From: Gammaproteobacteria bacterium
GTDB lineage: Bacteria > Pseudomonadota > Gammaproteobacteria > Pseudomonadales > Halieaceae
NCBI GenBank assembly: GCA_024644535.1
Contig: JAHEKX010000005.1
Location: 1 to 64,000, forward strand
DNA: 64,000 nt
Reading direction: 5' to 3'
The notes under the pieces are model-generated. The model saw only the letters and a program-made list of their open reading frames with translations. It ran no database searches and had not been told where the DNA came from. A program made the position numbers and the translations under genes. This document shows, in pieces, positions 45,998 to 55,080 of this stretch. Position 1 is the first letter of the stretch. Every line of letters begins with the position of its first letter.

Positions 45998-47529
45998 AGC
46001 GATTCGATGCGGTCCAGCACCTGGTCCGCCCACCGAACTATACTGTCGCGCTCGTCTTCCGCACGTTTGCGCCATTGGCCCGTTATTAGACTCATTCTGG
46101 GGTTTTTGGTCAGGCGCTCTAGGTGTCTGTCGATAAAGCGCCAGTACAGGCTGTTATAGGGGCAGGCTTTCGGTCCTGTGGTGAGTTTGGGGTCATAAGG
46201 GCACTGCTGGCAGTGATTGCCTTGCTTGGCAATATACTTACCCGAAGCAGCATAAGGCTTGCTCGCCATGATACCTTCGTCCGCATTTAGGGCCATGCCT
46301 AAGGTGTTGGGCAGCTCCACCCACTCGTAGGCATCGACGTACATCGCCAAATACCAATCGCAGACTTCGGATACCGACAGGCCCGTGAGTAAACTGAAAT
46401 TACCAATTACCATGAGTCGCTGAATGTGGTGAGCGTACCCCGTGTCCAAGCTTTGCTGAATACTTTTATGCAGGCAACGCATTTGGGTTTTTCCGGTCCA
46501 AAACCAGGTTGGAATTGGCGTATCGGCGCTCCACGTGTTCAGAGTGGCGTAGCGCGGCATGTGATACCAGTAAATTCCACGCACATACTCTCGCCAGCCG
46601 ATAATTTGGCGTATGAAGCCTTCAGCCGCGGCTAAGGGCACATTGCCCGCTCGGTAGGCGGCTTCGGCGTGTTGGCAGACCTCTAATGGCTCTAATAAGC
46701 CCGCATTTAAATACAGGCCGATTAAACCGTGGAACAGGGTGGTCGATTCCTCAGCAAGCGCATCTTGATACTGTCCAAATCGAGGCAAGAAGACCCGTAT
46801 AAATTGCTCTAGGTGCGCGCGTGCTTCGATGGCATCGGTCGCGTAATGAAACTGCGATAAATCGCCGGGATGATCACTAAAGTGAGCGTCGACGGTATCG
46901 ATCACGGTTTGTGTGATCTCGTCGGTGACGAATTTGATGCGTTCGGGCACAGTATCCTTGTTGCGCCAGCCCGAGCGATTATCAGCGTCATAATTCCATT
47001 GTCCTCCCACTGGCTTGTCCTGGTCCATGAGTATGTTCAGACGCTTACGCATGCCGCGATAAAAGTACTCCATTCGAAAGCTCTTTTGACCATCGGCCCA
47101 GGTTTTAAAGTCAGCGTGTGAACACAAAAAGCGGGTATCTTCATGAAGTACTACGGGTAAGCTCAATCGATCTGACCACGTTAGAATTTCATGTTTAAGT
47201 CGATATTCTCCGGGCTCGCAAACATGTATTTGGTCAAAGATTTGTTGCGTTCCCAAAGTGTTTTGCAGAGCCTCGAGCAGCGTTTTAACCTGCTTGTCGA
47301 TCGTGAAATAGCGAACAGGATAGCCTTTGTTGCGAGCTTCGGCAGCGAATTTACGCATGGAAGTGAGCAGAAAGGCGATTTTGTGCTTGTTGTGGCGAAC
47401 GTAGGTCGCTTCCTCTATAACCTCAGCAAACACTAGCGTGTCAGTATCGGGCGACGAGTCTAACAACACGGGTTGTTGCCATGAGAGCTGATCGGCGAGT
47501 ATAAGTATTAGGCGTTTTGTTTTAGTCAT
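45994..47529 (-). CDS. iron-sulfur cryptochrome/photolyase (FeS-BCP, (6-4)-type)
   Basis: A 511-residue flavoprotein of the bacterial Fe-S photolyase group (PhrB of Agrobacterium, CryB of Rhodobacter), which repairs (6-4) photoproducts or senses blue light. The four cluster cysteines are at 352, 440, 443 and 456; the 440/443/456 spacing equals that of PhrB. FAD-domain segments GWREYVRGIYWY (311-322), HIQRLMVIGNFSLL (368-381) and DAYEWVELPNTLGMA (399-413) are conserved. Repair versus signalling cannot be told from sequence. It converges with the UbiB pair and is divergent from the MarR gene. Confidence 0.92.
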   Translation of the reverse strand: MTKTKRLILILADQLSWQQPVLLDSSPDTDTLVFAEVIEEATYVRHNKHKIAFLLTSMRKFAAEARNKGYPVRYFTIDKQVKTLLEALQNTLGTQQIFDQIHVCEPGEYRLKHEILTWSDRLSLPVVLHEDTRFLCSHADFKTWADGQKSFRMEYFYRGMRKRLNILMDQDKPVGGQWNYDADNRSGWRNKDTVPERIKFVTDEITQTVIDTVDAHFSDHPGDLSQFHYATDAIEARAHLEQFIRVFLPRFGQYQDALAEESTTLFHGLIGLYLNAGLLEPLEVCQHAEAAYRAGNVPLAAAEGFIRQIIGWREYVRGIYWYHMPRYATLNTWSADTPIPTWFWTGKTQMRCLHKSIQQSLDTGYAHHIQRLMVIGNFSLLTGLSVSEVCDWYLAMYVDAYEWVELPNTLGMALNADEGIMASKPYAASGKYIAKQGNHCQQCPYDPKLTTGPKACPYNSLYWRFIDRHLERLTKNPRMSLITGQWRKRAEDERDSIVRWADQVLDRIESL

Positions 47530-47666
47530 GGTGGTTGTACGCGAACTTTAAAAAATTGGTCTATGTCGACGTTTAAATTTAGCTTTAAGCAGTTTTTGGG
47601 TCGAAATTTCTGGCTTCGCGTGTTACAACTTAAATAGTTTTAGATCAAAGTATTTATGGGTGGTTT

Positions 47667-48149
47667 ATGTCAGTCGAGCAAGAGCTACTGATTGCGTTAC
47701 GTCGAATTATTCGTGCCATTGATTTGCACTCAAAAAAATTAAATCGGGAAGCCGGTTTGACGGGGCCGCAGCTAGTTATTTTGCAAACCATTGATCGGCT
47801 TCCGGAGGTAACGCCTAAACGTGTGGCCGCCGAAGTCAATCTGAGTCAAGGTACGGTTACTGTGATTCTTGATCGGTTAGAGGCGAGAGGCTTGATTCAG
47901 CGGATTCGCTCTGAACGCGACCGTCGCAGTTATCAGCTGACACTGTCTGAGCAAGGTAAACAGATCTTGAGTAAGGCGCCTAAGCCTTTACAAGACAATT
48001 TTATCGCGCGCTTTAGCCAATTAGAGCAATGGGAGCAGAACCAGATTCTGTCTTCGGTGCAGCGCCTCGCGGTAATGATGAACGCGGTCGACATTGATGC
48101 TGCCCCCATGCTTGAGATTGGAACATTGCAAGCCACCCCTAGTGATTAA
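47667..48149 (+). CDS. MarR-family regulator, CosR/EctR-like
   Basis: A 160-residue winged-helix regulator. The start (LLIALRRIIRAIDLHSKKLN, then GLTGPQLVILQTI) resembles CosR/EctR1, regulators of ectoine and betaine osmoprotectant genes in Vibrio and methylotrophs. DNA-recognition helix LSQGTVTVILDRLEARG and wing RIRSERDRRSYQLTL are intact. The BCCT gene lies 23 bp downstream, so autoregulation and control of the transporter are likely. Similarity is by eye. Confidence 0.82.
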   Translation: MSVEQELLIALRRIIRAIDLHSKKLNREAGLTGPQLVILQTIDRLPEVTPKRVAAEVNLSQGTVTVILDRLEARGLIQRIRSERDRRSYQLTLSEQGKQILSKAPKPLQDNFIARFSQLEQWEQNQILSSVQRLAVMMNAVDIDAAPMLEIGTLQATPSD

Positions 48150-48172
48150 AGTAACAGCCCAAAAGGTTATTC

Positions 48173-50161
48173 ATGCAAGGACAAACGCAAAGCCCGCCAA
48201 ACGGCGGTGGTTTTATTATTGATAAGCCCGTCTTTTTTTCCTCGATACTGATTGTGTTGGCCTTGGTGTTGGCGGCAACTTTAATGCCAGAGGCTACCGG
48301 TGCGGTTTTTAGCCAAATCCAATCGGCCATAACCCAGTACGCCAGCTGGTACTACGTGCTGGTGGTCGCCATCATTTTGTTGGCTGTGCTATTTTTTGGG
48401 TTTTCACGGTTGGGTGATATTAAGCTTGGCCCGGACCATTCTGTGCCAGATTATTCGCGATCGTCGTGGTTTGCGATGCTGTTTTCAGCCGGTATGGGTA
48501 TTGGTTTGATGTTCTTTGGTGTGGCCGAGCCGGTCATGCATTTTCTGGCGCCACCGACCGGTGATGCGGGAACAGTAGAAGCGGCGAGAGAGGCCATAAG
48601 ACTCACGTTTTTCCATTGGGGGCTGCACGGCTGGGCCATATACGCAATTGTTGCATTGGTGTTGGCGTATTTTGCCTTTCGACACAATTTGCCATTAACG
48701 CTTCGCTCTGCTTTGTATCCTTTAATTGGCGACAAAATCTATGGTCCAATTGGATCGGCTGTCGATACCTTTGCGATTGTTGCGACCATTTGTGGTGTTG
48801 CTACTAGCTTGGGTTTTGGGGCTTTACAAATAAATAGCGGATTGAACTACCTGACAGGCGTACCGATTAGCAACGGTGTACAGATCGGTATTGTCATAGT
48901 GACGATGATCTTAGCCACGCTTTCACTGGTTATGGGTCTTGATGCGGGCATTAAACGCTTGTCCGAGCTTAACATGGGCTTGGCCGTTATTTTACTGGTT
49001 GGTGTGGTCATAGCGGGCCCAACGGTAATGCTGTTGCAGATGTTTATGCAAAACATTGGTGGCTACTTATCTGATTTGGTAACTAAAACCTTTAATCTGT
49101 ATGCCTACAACCCCACGGACTGGTTGGGAGGTTGGACGATCTTTTACTGGGGGTGGTGGTTAAGTTGGTCGCCCTTTGTGGGTCTTTTTATTGCGCGGAT
49201 TTCGCGTGGCCGTACCATCCGTGAGTTTGTCATTGGGGCGATGTTTATTCCCTGTGGTTTTACCTTGCTGTGGATGGCAATGTTTGGAAACAGTGGAATC
49301 GAGCTGCTGTTGCATCAAGGTCAGGTAGCGTTTGGTCAAGCGGTCCAGGAAAACCAAGCGGTAGCATTGTTTAAATTTTTGGAATTTTTGCCCGGTTCGA
49401 CCCTGATTTCGGCAGTGGCGATTATTATGGTTGTTGTCTTTTTTGTGACTTCGGCTGACAGTGGTGCAATGGTGTTGAATATGCTTTCCGCCCACGGTCG
49501 AGACGATACGCCGCGGCTGCAGCGAACGGTATGGACCGGTATTATTACTATTGTGACCATCGCCCTGCTATTGTCAGGCGGACTAGGTGCCTTGCAAACG
49601 GCGGCGATTGCCAGCGCCTTACCGTTTTCGGTAGCGCTAATGGCTGCGATCTTCGGCTTTGCTCGTGCTTTACATATCGATAAAGCGAAGCGTGATATGG
49701 CTTTGTTAGATGTCACCATGCCTTCTATCAGCGACAAAGGCGAGTGGAAGATGCGCCTTCAACTATTAATGCACTACCCCAGCGAGACCAGTATTCAGCG
49801 TTTTCAGCGAGATTCCGTCTACCCTGCACTACAAGACTTTGGGCGTGAAATAGAGCGCTACGGTGTGCGCTATACCTTAACCGATTCGATTGATGATGAG
49901 GGGCGCGCGGCCATTACGATCGATCACGGCGGCGAAATGAACTTTGTTTATGAGGTGCATTGCAGCGCTCATCAAGTACCCATTGATGAATCGGGTGAAG
50001 TTGCAAGTGGCGACTCCGACAAGGTTTACTATCGAGCCGAGGTGCATTTGTCTGAGGGCGGGCAAGACTACGACGTTATGGGCTGGTCTAAGGATCAAGT
50101 CATTACCGATATTGTGAATCAGTACGAGCATCACATGCACTTTTTGCAGTCTTTACGCTAG
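48173..50161 (+). CDS. BCCT-family choline/glycine-betaine transporter (BetT-like)
   Basis: A 662-residue sodium- or proton-coupled transporter of quaternary amines with 12 helices. The BCCT signature region is FYWGWWLSWSPFVGLFIARI, and GMGIGLMFFGVAEPVMHF marks the substrate site. A C-terminal cytoplasmic domain of about 160 residues (from about 500) is typical of osmotically regulated BetT proteins. It forms a pair with the MarR gene. Choline or betaine uptake in salt stress is the likely job; which one is not decidable. Confidence 0.93.
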   Translation: MQGQTQSPPNGGGFIIDKPVFFSSILIVLALVLAATLMPEATGAVFSQIQSAITQYASWYYVLVVAIILLAVLFFGFSRLGDIKLGPDHSVPDYSRSSWFAMLFSAGMGIGLMFFGVAEPVMHFLAPPTGDAGTVEAAREAIRLTFFHWGLHGWAIYAIVALVLAYFAFRHNLPLTLRSALYPLIGDKIYGPIGSAVDTFAIVATICGVATSLGFGALQINSGLNYLTGVPISNGVQIGIVIVTMILATLSLVMGLDAGIKRLSELNMGLAVILLVGVVIAGPTVMLLQMFMQNIGGYLSDLVTKTFNLYAYNPTDWLGGWTIFYWGWWLSWSPFVGLFIARISRGRTIREFVIGAMFIPCGFTLLWMAMFGNSGIELLLHQGQVAFGQAVQENQAVALFKFLEFLPGSTLISAVAIIMVVVFFVTSADSGAMVLNMLSAHGRDDTPRLQRTVWTGIITIVTIALLLSGGLGALQTAAIASALPFSVALMAAIFGFARALHIDKAKRDMALLDVTMPSISDKGEWKMRLQLLMHYPSETSIQRFQRDSVYPALQDFGREIERYGVRYTLTDSIDDEGRAAITIDHGGEMNFVYEVHCSAHQVPIDESGEVASGDSDKVYYRAEVHLSEGGQDYDVMGWSKDQVITDIVNQYEHHMHFLQSLR

Positions 50162-50227
50162 TGGCGTAAAGCTCAGTTTTGTATGATTGTGCGTGGGGAA
50201 TTTAATGTTGAGTGGAACAGGTGATTT

Positions 50228-51256
50228 GTGTCTGAGGCTAAAACGATATTGGTTACTGGTGGTGCGGGCTACATAGGCTCGCATACGGTGTTGTGTTGCC
50301 TTCAAGCCGGATACGAGGTCGTCGTTTTAGACAATCTAAGTAATGGACACCGCGAGGCTGTGGAGCGCGTTGAGGCAATCGCTGGCCGCGCGGCGACTTT
50401 TGTGCAAGGGGATATTCAGGACGAAAGTATTCTTGACCGTATTTTTTCGAGTCATGTGATAGAGGCGGTCATTCACTTTGCGGGCCTTAAAGCCGTGGGT
50501 GAGAGCGTCCAAAAACCCGTCGAATATTACACCGTGAATGTAGGGGGCACCTTATCCTTACTGGCCGCCATGGAGCGTGCGGAGGTCTGCAATATTGTAT
50601 TTAGCTCGTCCGCTACCGTGTACGGCATTGAAGCGCCAACGCCCTATCAAGAGTCGCTGCCGCGCGGGACAACCTCTAACCCTTATGGTGCTAGTAAAGC
50701 CATGATCGAGCGTATTTTGGAAGATTTATGTGTTTCGAACGCTGGGTGGTCGGTCGTCAATTTGCGCTATTTTAACCCTATTGGTGCGCACGAATCGGGT
50801 CGTATCGGGGAGGATCCGCAAGGCATTCCGAATAATCTGATGCCCTTTATTGCTCAGGTTGCCGTTGGGCGTAGGCCGCAATTGTCTATTTTCGGGGGCG
50901 ATTACTCAACGGCTGATGGCACCTGTCGACGTGATTATTTGCACGTAATGGACTTGGCTGAAGGTCACGTGCAGGCTTTGGGCTATTTAGGTAACAAAGG
51001 CTGCCATGCATTTAATTTAGGCACGGGTACACCCGTTTCGGTACTCGAAATGGTACACGCTTTTGAGCGCGTCACAGGTGTTGCAATACCGTATCAAATT
51101 GTCGAACGAAGAGCCGGTGATTTACCTGAGTTTTGGGCGGATGCCCAACTCGCTGAAACAGCGTTGGGGTGGAGCGCTAAGCGCGATTTGGATGCTATGA
51201 TGGAGGACACTTGGCGCTGGCAATCGGCTAATCCCAAGGGCTTTACTAGCCAGTAA
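50228..51256 (+). CDS. galE: UDP-glucose 4-epimerase
   Basis: Interconverts UDP-glucose and UDP-galactose, supplying envelope polysaccharide precursors. The 342-residue SDR-type protein has NAD loop GGAGYIGSHT, catalytic Ser in FSSSATVYG and the YGASK pair, then NLRYFNPIGAHESGRIGEDP and the late RAGDLPEFWAD. The GTG start has ACAGGTGA upstream. It stands apart from other sugar genes. Confidence 0.96.
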   Translation: MSEAKTILVTGGAGYIGSHTVLCCLQAGYEVVVLDNLSNGHREAVERVEAIAGRAATFVQGDIQDESILDRIFSSHVIEAVIHFAGLKAVGESVQKPVEYYTVNVGGTLSLLAAMERAEVCNIVFSSSATVYGIEAPTPYQESLPRGTTSNPYGASKAMIERILEDLCVSNAGWSVVNLRYFNPIGAHESGRIGEDPQGIPNNLMPFIAQVAVGRRPQLSIFGGDYSTADGTCRRDYLHVMDLAEGHVQALGYLGNKGCHAFNLGTGTPVSVLEMVHAFERVTGVAIPYQIVERRAGDLPEFWADAQLAETALGWSAKRDLDAMMEDTWRWQSANPKGFTSQ

Positions 51257-51361
51257 GCGCGACCGCTAATCGACAGATTCTCTCACTTGGTCGACGGCAG
51301 CTTTACCGGCTTCTTTAGACTGGGCATAGTGCGCATATTGATAACATTGGAGGAAGTCTAC

Positions 51362-53392
51362 GTGTCGGTAAAATCTACCTTACATTTTTCGGTACTGTCC
51401 GCCGTTCTTACGCTGGGTGCTTGCGGTGACGTCAAAAGCCCAGAGGTGTCTGAAGCAATCGAATCCGCACAGACAGTTTCTATGGCCAAAGATGGTTGGG
51501 ATTACGCTATGCCCGCCGATGACCTGCGAGCATTATGCGAGCAAACTGTCGCGACAGCCAAAGAGCAATTTGCGGCGATCGAATCTGATACCTCGCCCGC
51601 AACTTTAGAATCGGTCTACGGCGCTTATGAAGCCATGGGCGCTAATCTGGAGCAAATTCAACACGCGTGGTACATGAAGTCAGTACATCCTGATGAGTCG
51701 GTTCGAGACGCAGCCACCGAGTGTACTCAGTTGTACTCGGACTTTGCCTCGGGTATTGGTCTGTCTCGCGCCTTTTACGATCGCGTTGCCGCGATTGATA
51801 CCATTGGCTTAACCGATTCAGAGCGTTTGATGGTGCAAAACCAGCTGCGCGATTTTCGCCAAGCGGGCGTCGATAAAGACGAAGCCACGCGCGAAAAAGT
51901 GCGTGCTCTTCGTAAAGAGATCACCGAAATTGGCAATCAGTTTGATAAAGCTATTCGTGATGATACCCGTTATGTTGAGACAACCGTCGATGCCCTAGAC
52001 GGTTTGCCACAAGACTATCTCGATACCCACCAACCCGACGAGAACGGTGTGGTCAAAATCAGTACCGATTACCCAGACTATTTCCCCGTCATGCGCTACG
52101 GCCACAACGATGCCTTGCGTAAGGCCTTGTCGACGGCGCGTCTAAGCATTGGATCTCCGACGAATGAGGCAAACCTGCAGCGCTTGATCGCAAAACGCCA
52201 CGAGTTGGCGAATGTGTTGGGTTACGACACTTATGCTGCCTATGCGATGGACGGTATGATGATTGCAACGCCTGAAAACGCTAAATCTTTCTTGGATGAA
52301 GTGGGTGTGGCCTTGAAAGCAGCCGCCGAAAAAGACCTGGTGATATTAAAGGGCCGCAATCAGAAAATTGACCCAGAAACTGGTGATGTACAAGTTTGGC
52401 AAAGCAGCTATTTATCGAACTTAGTCCAAGAAGAAGAATATGCGCTGGATTCCAAAGAAGTGCGTCAGTATTTCCGCTTTGACAAGGTTCAGAATGGCAT
52501 TTTTGACTTAACCGAAAGTCTGTTTGGCGTAGATATTGTGCCTTGGCAGACGCAAACTTGGCACGATGATGTTACCGCCTGGGAAGTGCGTGAAAACGGA
52601 GAGCCGATAGGTCGTTTTTACCTGGATATGCACCCTCGCGAGAACAAATATAAGCACGCGGCGCATTGGACTCTGCGCTCGGGTGTGAAGGATAAAAGTA
52701 TTCCGCTGTCAGGGTTAGCCACGAACTTTCCCAAGGGGCTGATGGAGCACAATCAAGTCGAGACGTACCTGCATGAGTTTGGTCACTTGCTGCACAATAT
52801 GTTCTCGGGCACCCAAGAGTGGTCCAGCATTACCGGCATGTCGATGGAGCGCGACTTTGTCGAGGCGCCTTCACAAATGTTGGAAGAGTGGATTTGGGAC
52901 TTAGAGACTTTGCAAAGCTTCGCGACGAACGATGCGGGCGAACCCATCCCGGCAGAGTTGGTCGCGAAAATGAACCGGGCGCGTTACTTTGCGACGGCGA
53001 TGAACACTGCGCAGCAAATTTTTTACGCCAACTTGTCTTTAGATTTGTACTCGAAAGACCCTTCCTCACTCAATTTGCTCGAGTCCTTAAAGAGTCTGCA
53101 GGCGAAGTATTCGCCTTATCCCTACCTCGAGGGGACCTACTTTTATAACAACTTTGGTCATTTGAACGGTTATTCTTCGAATTACTACATCTATCAGTGG
53201 TCATTAGCCATTGCGACCGATTTGTTCAGTCGTTTCGAAGAAGAAGGTATGCGCAATACGGCTGTCGCCCAACAATATCGCGATATTATCCTGGGCTCTG
53301 CAGGCAGCAAGCCCGCGGCAGAATTCGTTGAAGAGTTCTTAGGTCGACCTTTCTCGACCCAAGCGTATATCGATTTATTGAGTAACTTGTAA
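51362..53392 (+). CDS. M3-family zinc oligopeptidase, lipoprotein
   Basis: About 676 residues of the thimet/oligopeptidase (M3) family. The zinc site HEFGH lies in YLHEFGHLLHNMFSG, with the third ligand Glu about 25 residues on in SMERDFVEAPSQMLEEW. The chosen GTG start (GGAGGAAG five bases before) begins a lipoprotein signal ending LGAC. Most M3 peptidases are cytoplasmic; a lipid-anchored one would act in the periplasm. An ATG at 51287 would bury the signal and lacks a ribosome site. Confidence 0.9.
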   Translation: MSVKSTLHFSVLSAVLTLGACGDVKSPEVSEAIESAQTVSMAKDGWDYAMPADDLRALCEQTVATAKEQFAAIESDTSPATLESVYGAYEAMGANLEQIQHAWYMKSVHPDESVRDAATECTQLYSDFASGIGLSRAFYDRVAAIDTIGLTDSERLMVQNQLRDFRQAGVDKDEATREKVRALRKEITEIGNQFDKAIRDDTRYVETTVDALDGLPQDYLDTHQPDENGVVKISTDYPDYFPVMRYGHNDALRKALSTARLSIGSPTNEANLQRLIAKRHELANVLGYDTYAAYAMDGMMIATPENAKSFLDEVGVALKAAAEKDLVILKGRNQKIDPETGDVQVWQSSYLSNLVQEEEYALDSKEVRQYFRFDKVQNGIFDLTESLFGVDIVPWQTQTWHDDVTAWEVRENGEPIGRFYLDMHPRENKYKHAAHWTLRSGVKDKSIPLSGLATNFPKGLMEHNQVETYLHEFGHLLHNMFSGTQEWSSITGMSMERDFVEAPSQMLEEWIWDLETLQSFATNDAGEPIPAELVAKMNRARYFATAMNTAQQIFYANLSLDLYSKDPSSLNLLESLKSLQAKYSPYPYLEGTYFYNNFGHLNGYSSNYYIYQWSLAIATDLFSRFEEEGMRNTAVAQQYRDIILGSAGSKPAAEFVEEFLGRPFSTQAYIDLLSNL

Positions 53393-53397
53393 TCGCT

Positions 53398-53428
53398 GCT
53401 CGTGCCCCTGCTATACGGGGGCACGAGC
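53398..53428. terminator. hairpin between convergent M3 peptidase and DUF2256 genes
   Basis: GCTCGTGCCCC (53398-53408) pairs perfectly with GGGGCACGAGC (53418-53428) around a 9-base loop. T-runs are poor on both sides, so it may be a partial bidirectional terminator. Confidence 0.6.
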
Positions 53429-53435
53429 CCGTTTG

Positions 53436-53600
53436 CTAATCGTTTTGCGGAGAACGCTTAATGCGGCGCCCCTGGGTTCCGCAGCGTTTTGAACAATAAA
53501 TCACCGACTCCCAGTCGCGCTTCCATTTAGCGCGCCAAGCAAACGAGCGTTCGCAAACTGGGCAGATTTTTGTTGGTAAATGCGGCTTTTTATGCGCCAT
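53436..53600 (-). CDS. DUF2256 family small zinc-ribbon protein
   Basis: A 54-residue protein: MAHKKPHLPTKICPVCERSF, then a Trp/Lys-rich core (WRAKWKRDWE) and YCSKRC near residues 35-40. The two pairs Cys13/16 and Cys36/40 form a likely zinc ribbon. DUF2256 proteins are known from many bacteria next to photolyase/cryptochrome genes; no function is assigned. The ATG lies one base after the stop of the DASH cryptochrome gene, so expression is coupled. Confidence 0.88.
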   Translation of the reverse strand: MAHKKPHLPTKICPVCERSFAWRAKWKRDWESVIYCSKRCGTQGRRIKRSPQND

Positions 53601-53601
53601 A

Positions 53602-54897
53602 TTAACCTATGGGCCAGTCTGCCGCGTCAGTTACAAACTCGGGCTGCGGCGTGCGATAACCATCCCACTGAGTAATAAAAAGTCCCTTGGGGTCGAACTG
53701 CTCGGTCTGTTTGTCGATGCTAAAGTGTCGCCCCCCGCGCGGATCACTACCCACCCCAGCGATGTATTGCCAGTTGCCATAGTTACTGGCCACGTCGAAG
53801 TCGATAAGGTGCTTTTCAAAAAACGCTGCTCCGTAGCGCCAATCTACGCCGAGGTCGTGGATCAGACTACTGGCGGCGATTTGACGACCGCGGTTGCTCA
53901 TAAAACCCGAGCGCACCAGTTGATGCATTAAGGCATTGACTAAAGGGTAATTTGTTTCGCCACGACACCAACGTGTAAACTGACGCGGATCAAAGGTCCG
54001 CAACTGTTTCTTACGGGCCACGCCGTAGGGCAAGAAGAGATGCAAGCCATCGATTTGCGCGCGCCAATAGAAGAACTCGCGCCATAGCAGCTCGAAGAAA
54101 ACCCAGTAGGTTGATTCATTAGCAGTAACTTCGTTTTCGAAGCGCTTGACGTGCTGCATGATGGTTCGAGGAGATACAGCGCCGGTGGCAAGCCAGGGTG
54201 AAAGCGCGGAGTAGTTGTCCAAGCCATCGAGTGCATTGCGTGTTTTCTTGTAGGTCGCAATGGCCTGCCGGTCAAAAACCCAGTGTTTGATTCGCCGCAG
54301 AGCTTCTTGCTCGCCACCTCGGTAGGGAAAAGTTGGGTGTGGGCGAGTATCGCTTGTCGGCGTCGGGCCGTAGCGCACTTCGGGAATTTTGGGTGGCAGT
54401 TGCTTAGGGGGGGCGAGTGGTTCTGCAATGGCTTGCGATTCAATTTTCTTGCGAAATGGCGTGAAGTGTTTGGGAATATCTGCCAGATCGAAAGTTAGAT
54501 CTTCTTCGTCATAGAGGGTGTTGCCTCGCGTTACCGTGAAGTTGCAGTCTAAAGTGTTTTTTAGTGCTTTGAGCGAGTTGCTTTCGTTAAGGGCCTGCGG
54601 TCGTGAGGTGATGACATGGTCAATATTCAGTTCATCTACCATTAGGGGAAGTACTTGTTCGGGGTGTTGTACGCTTATAAATACATCTTGATCAAGCTCG
54701 CCCAGCTGGCTTCGAAGATGCGCGAGAGTTTCGCTCAAGAATCGCACGCGTTGCGCGCCCAGTCCTGTCAGATTGCACCATGGCTTGGGTTTTGGCCAGC
54801 AATACACAATGATTAATTCGCTCGCTTGACTGGCCAGTTTAAAGCCAGGGCTGTCAGCTAGGCGGAGATCGTTTTGTAACCAGAGTAGGGTGCGCAT
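53602..54897 (-). CDS. DASH-type cryptochrome/photolyase
   Basis: A 431-residue FAD protein. The N-terminal alpha/beta domain (LLWLQNDLRLADSPGF) binds an antenna, and the C-terminal FAD domain has LSPWLATGAVSPRTI and ELLWREFFYWRA. The DASH hallmark is NYGNWQYIAGVGSDPRGGRH. DASH proteins repair pyrimidine dimers in single-stranded DNA and may signal light. Family length is usually 420-500, so it is complete. Transcribed with the DUF2256 gene and divergent from the Old Yellow Enzyme gene. Confidence 0.93.
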   Translation of the reverse strand: MRTLLWLQNDLRLADSPGFKLASQASELIIVYCWPKPKPWCNLTGLGAQRVRFLSETLAHLRSQLGELDQDVFISVQHPEQVLPLMVDELNIDHVITSRPQALNESNSLKALKNTLDCNFTVTRGNTLYDEEDLTFDLADIPKHFTPFRKKIESQAIAEPLAPPKQLPPKIPEVRYGPTPTSDTRPHPTFPYRGGEQEALRRIKHWVFDRQAIATYKKTRNALDGLDNYSALSPWLATGAVSPRTIMQHVKRFENEVTANESTYWVFFELLWREFFYWRAQIDGLHLFLPYGVARKKQLRTFDPRQFTRWCRGETNYPLVNALMHQLVRSGFMSNRGRQIAASSLIHDLGVDWRYGAAFFEKHLIDFDVASNYGNWQYIAGVGSDPRGGRHFSIDKQTEQFDPKGLFITQWDGYRTPQPEFVTDAADWPIG

Positions 54898-55080
54898 AAT
54901 AGCCTCAGAGTTGAATCGTAGATACGCGTTAAATTAAGGCTCGGATTTTTATACTAGGTCCGCTACTTACGCCTCAGCTGGCGAAAGCAATGTCTGTCGC
55001 AAGGTGACCGCCCTAAGCGCTTGGCCTTGTTATCGAGAGCCCGTATGCTAGCCGCTCTATAACAATGACTAGGAGTCACC

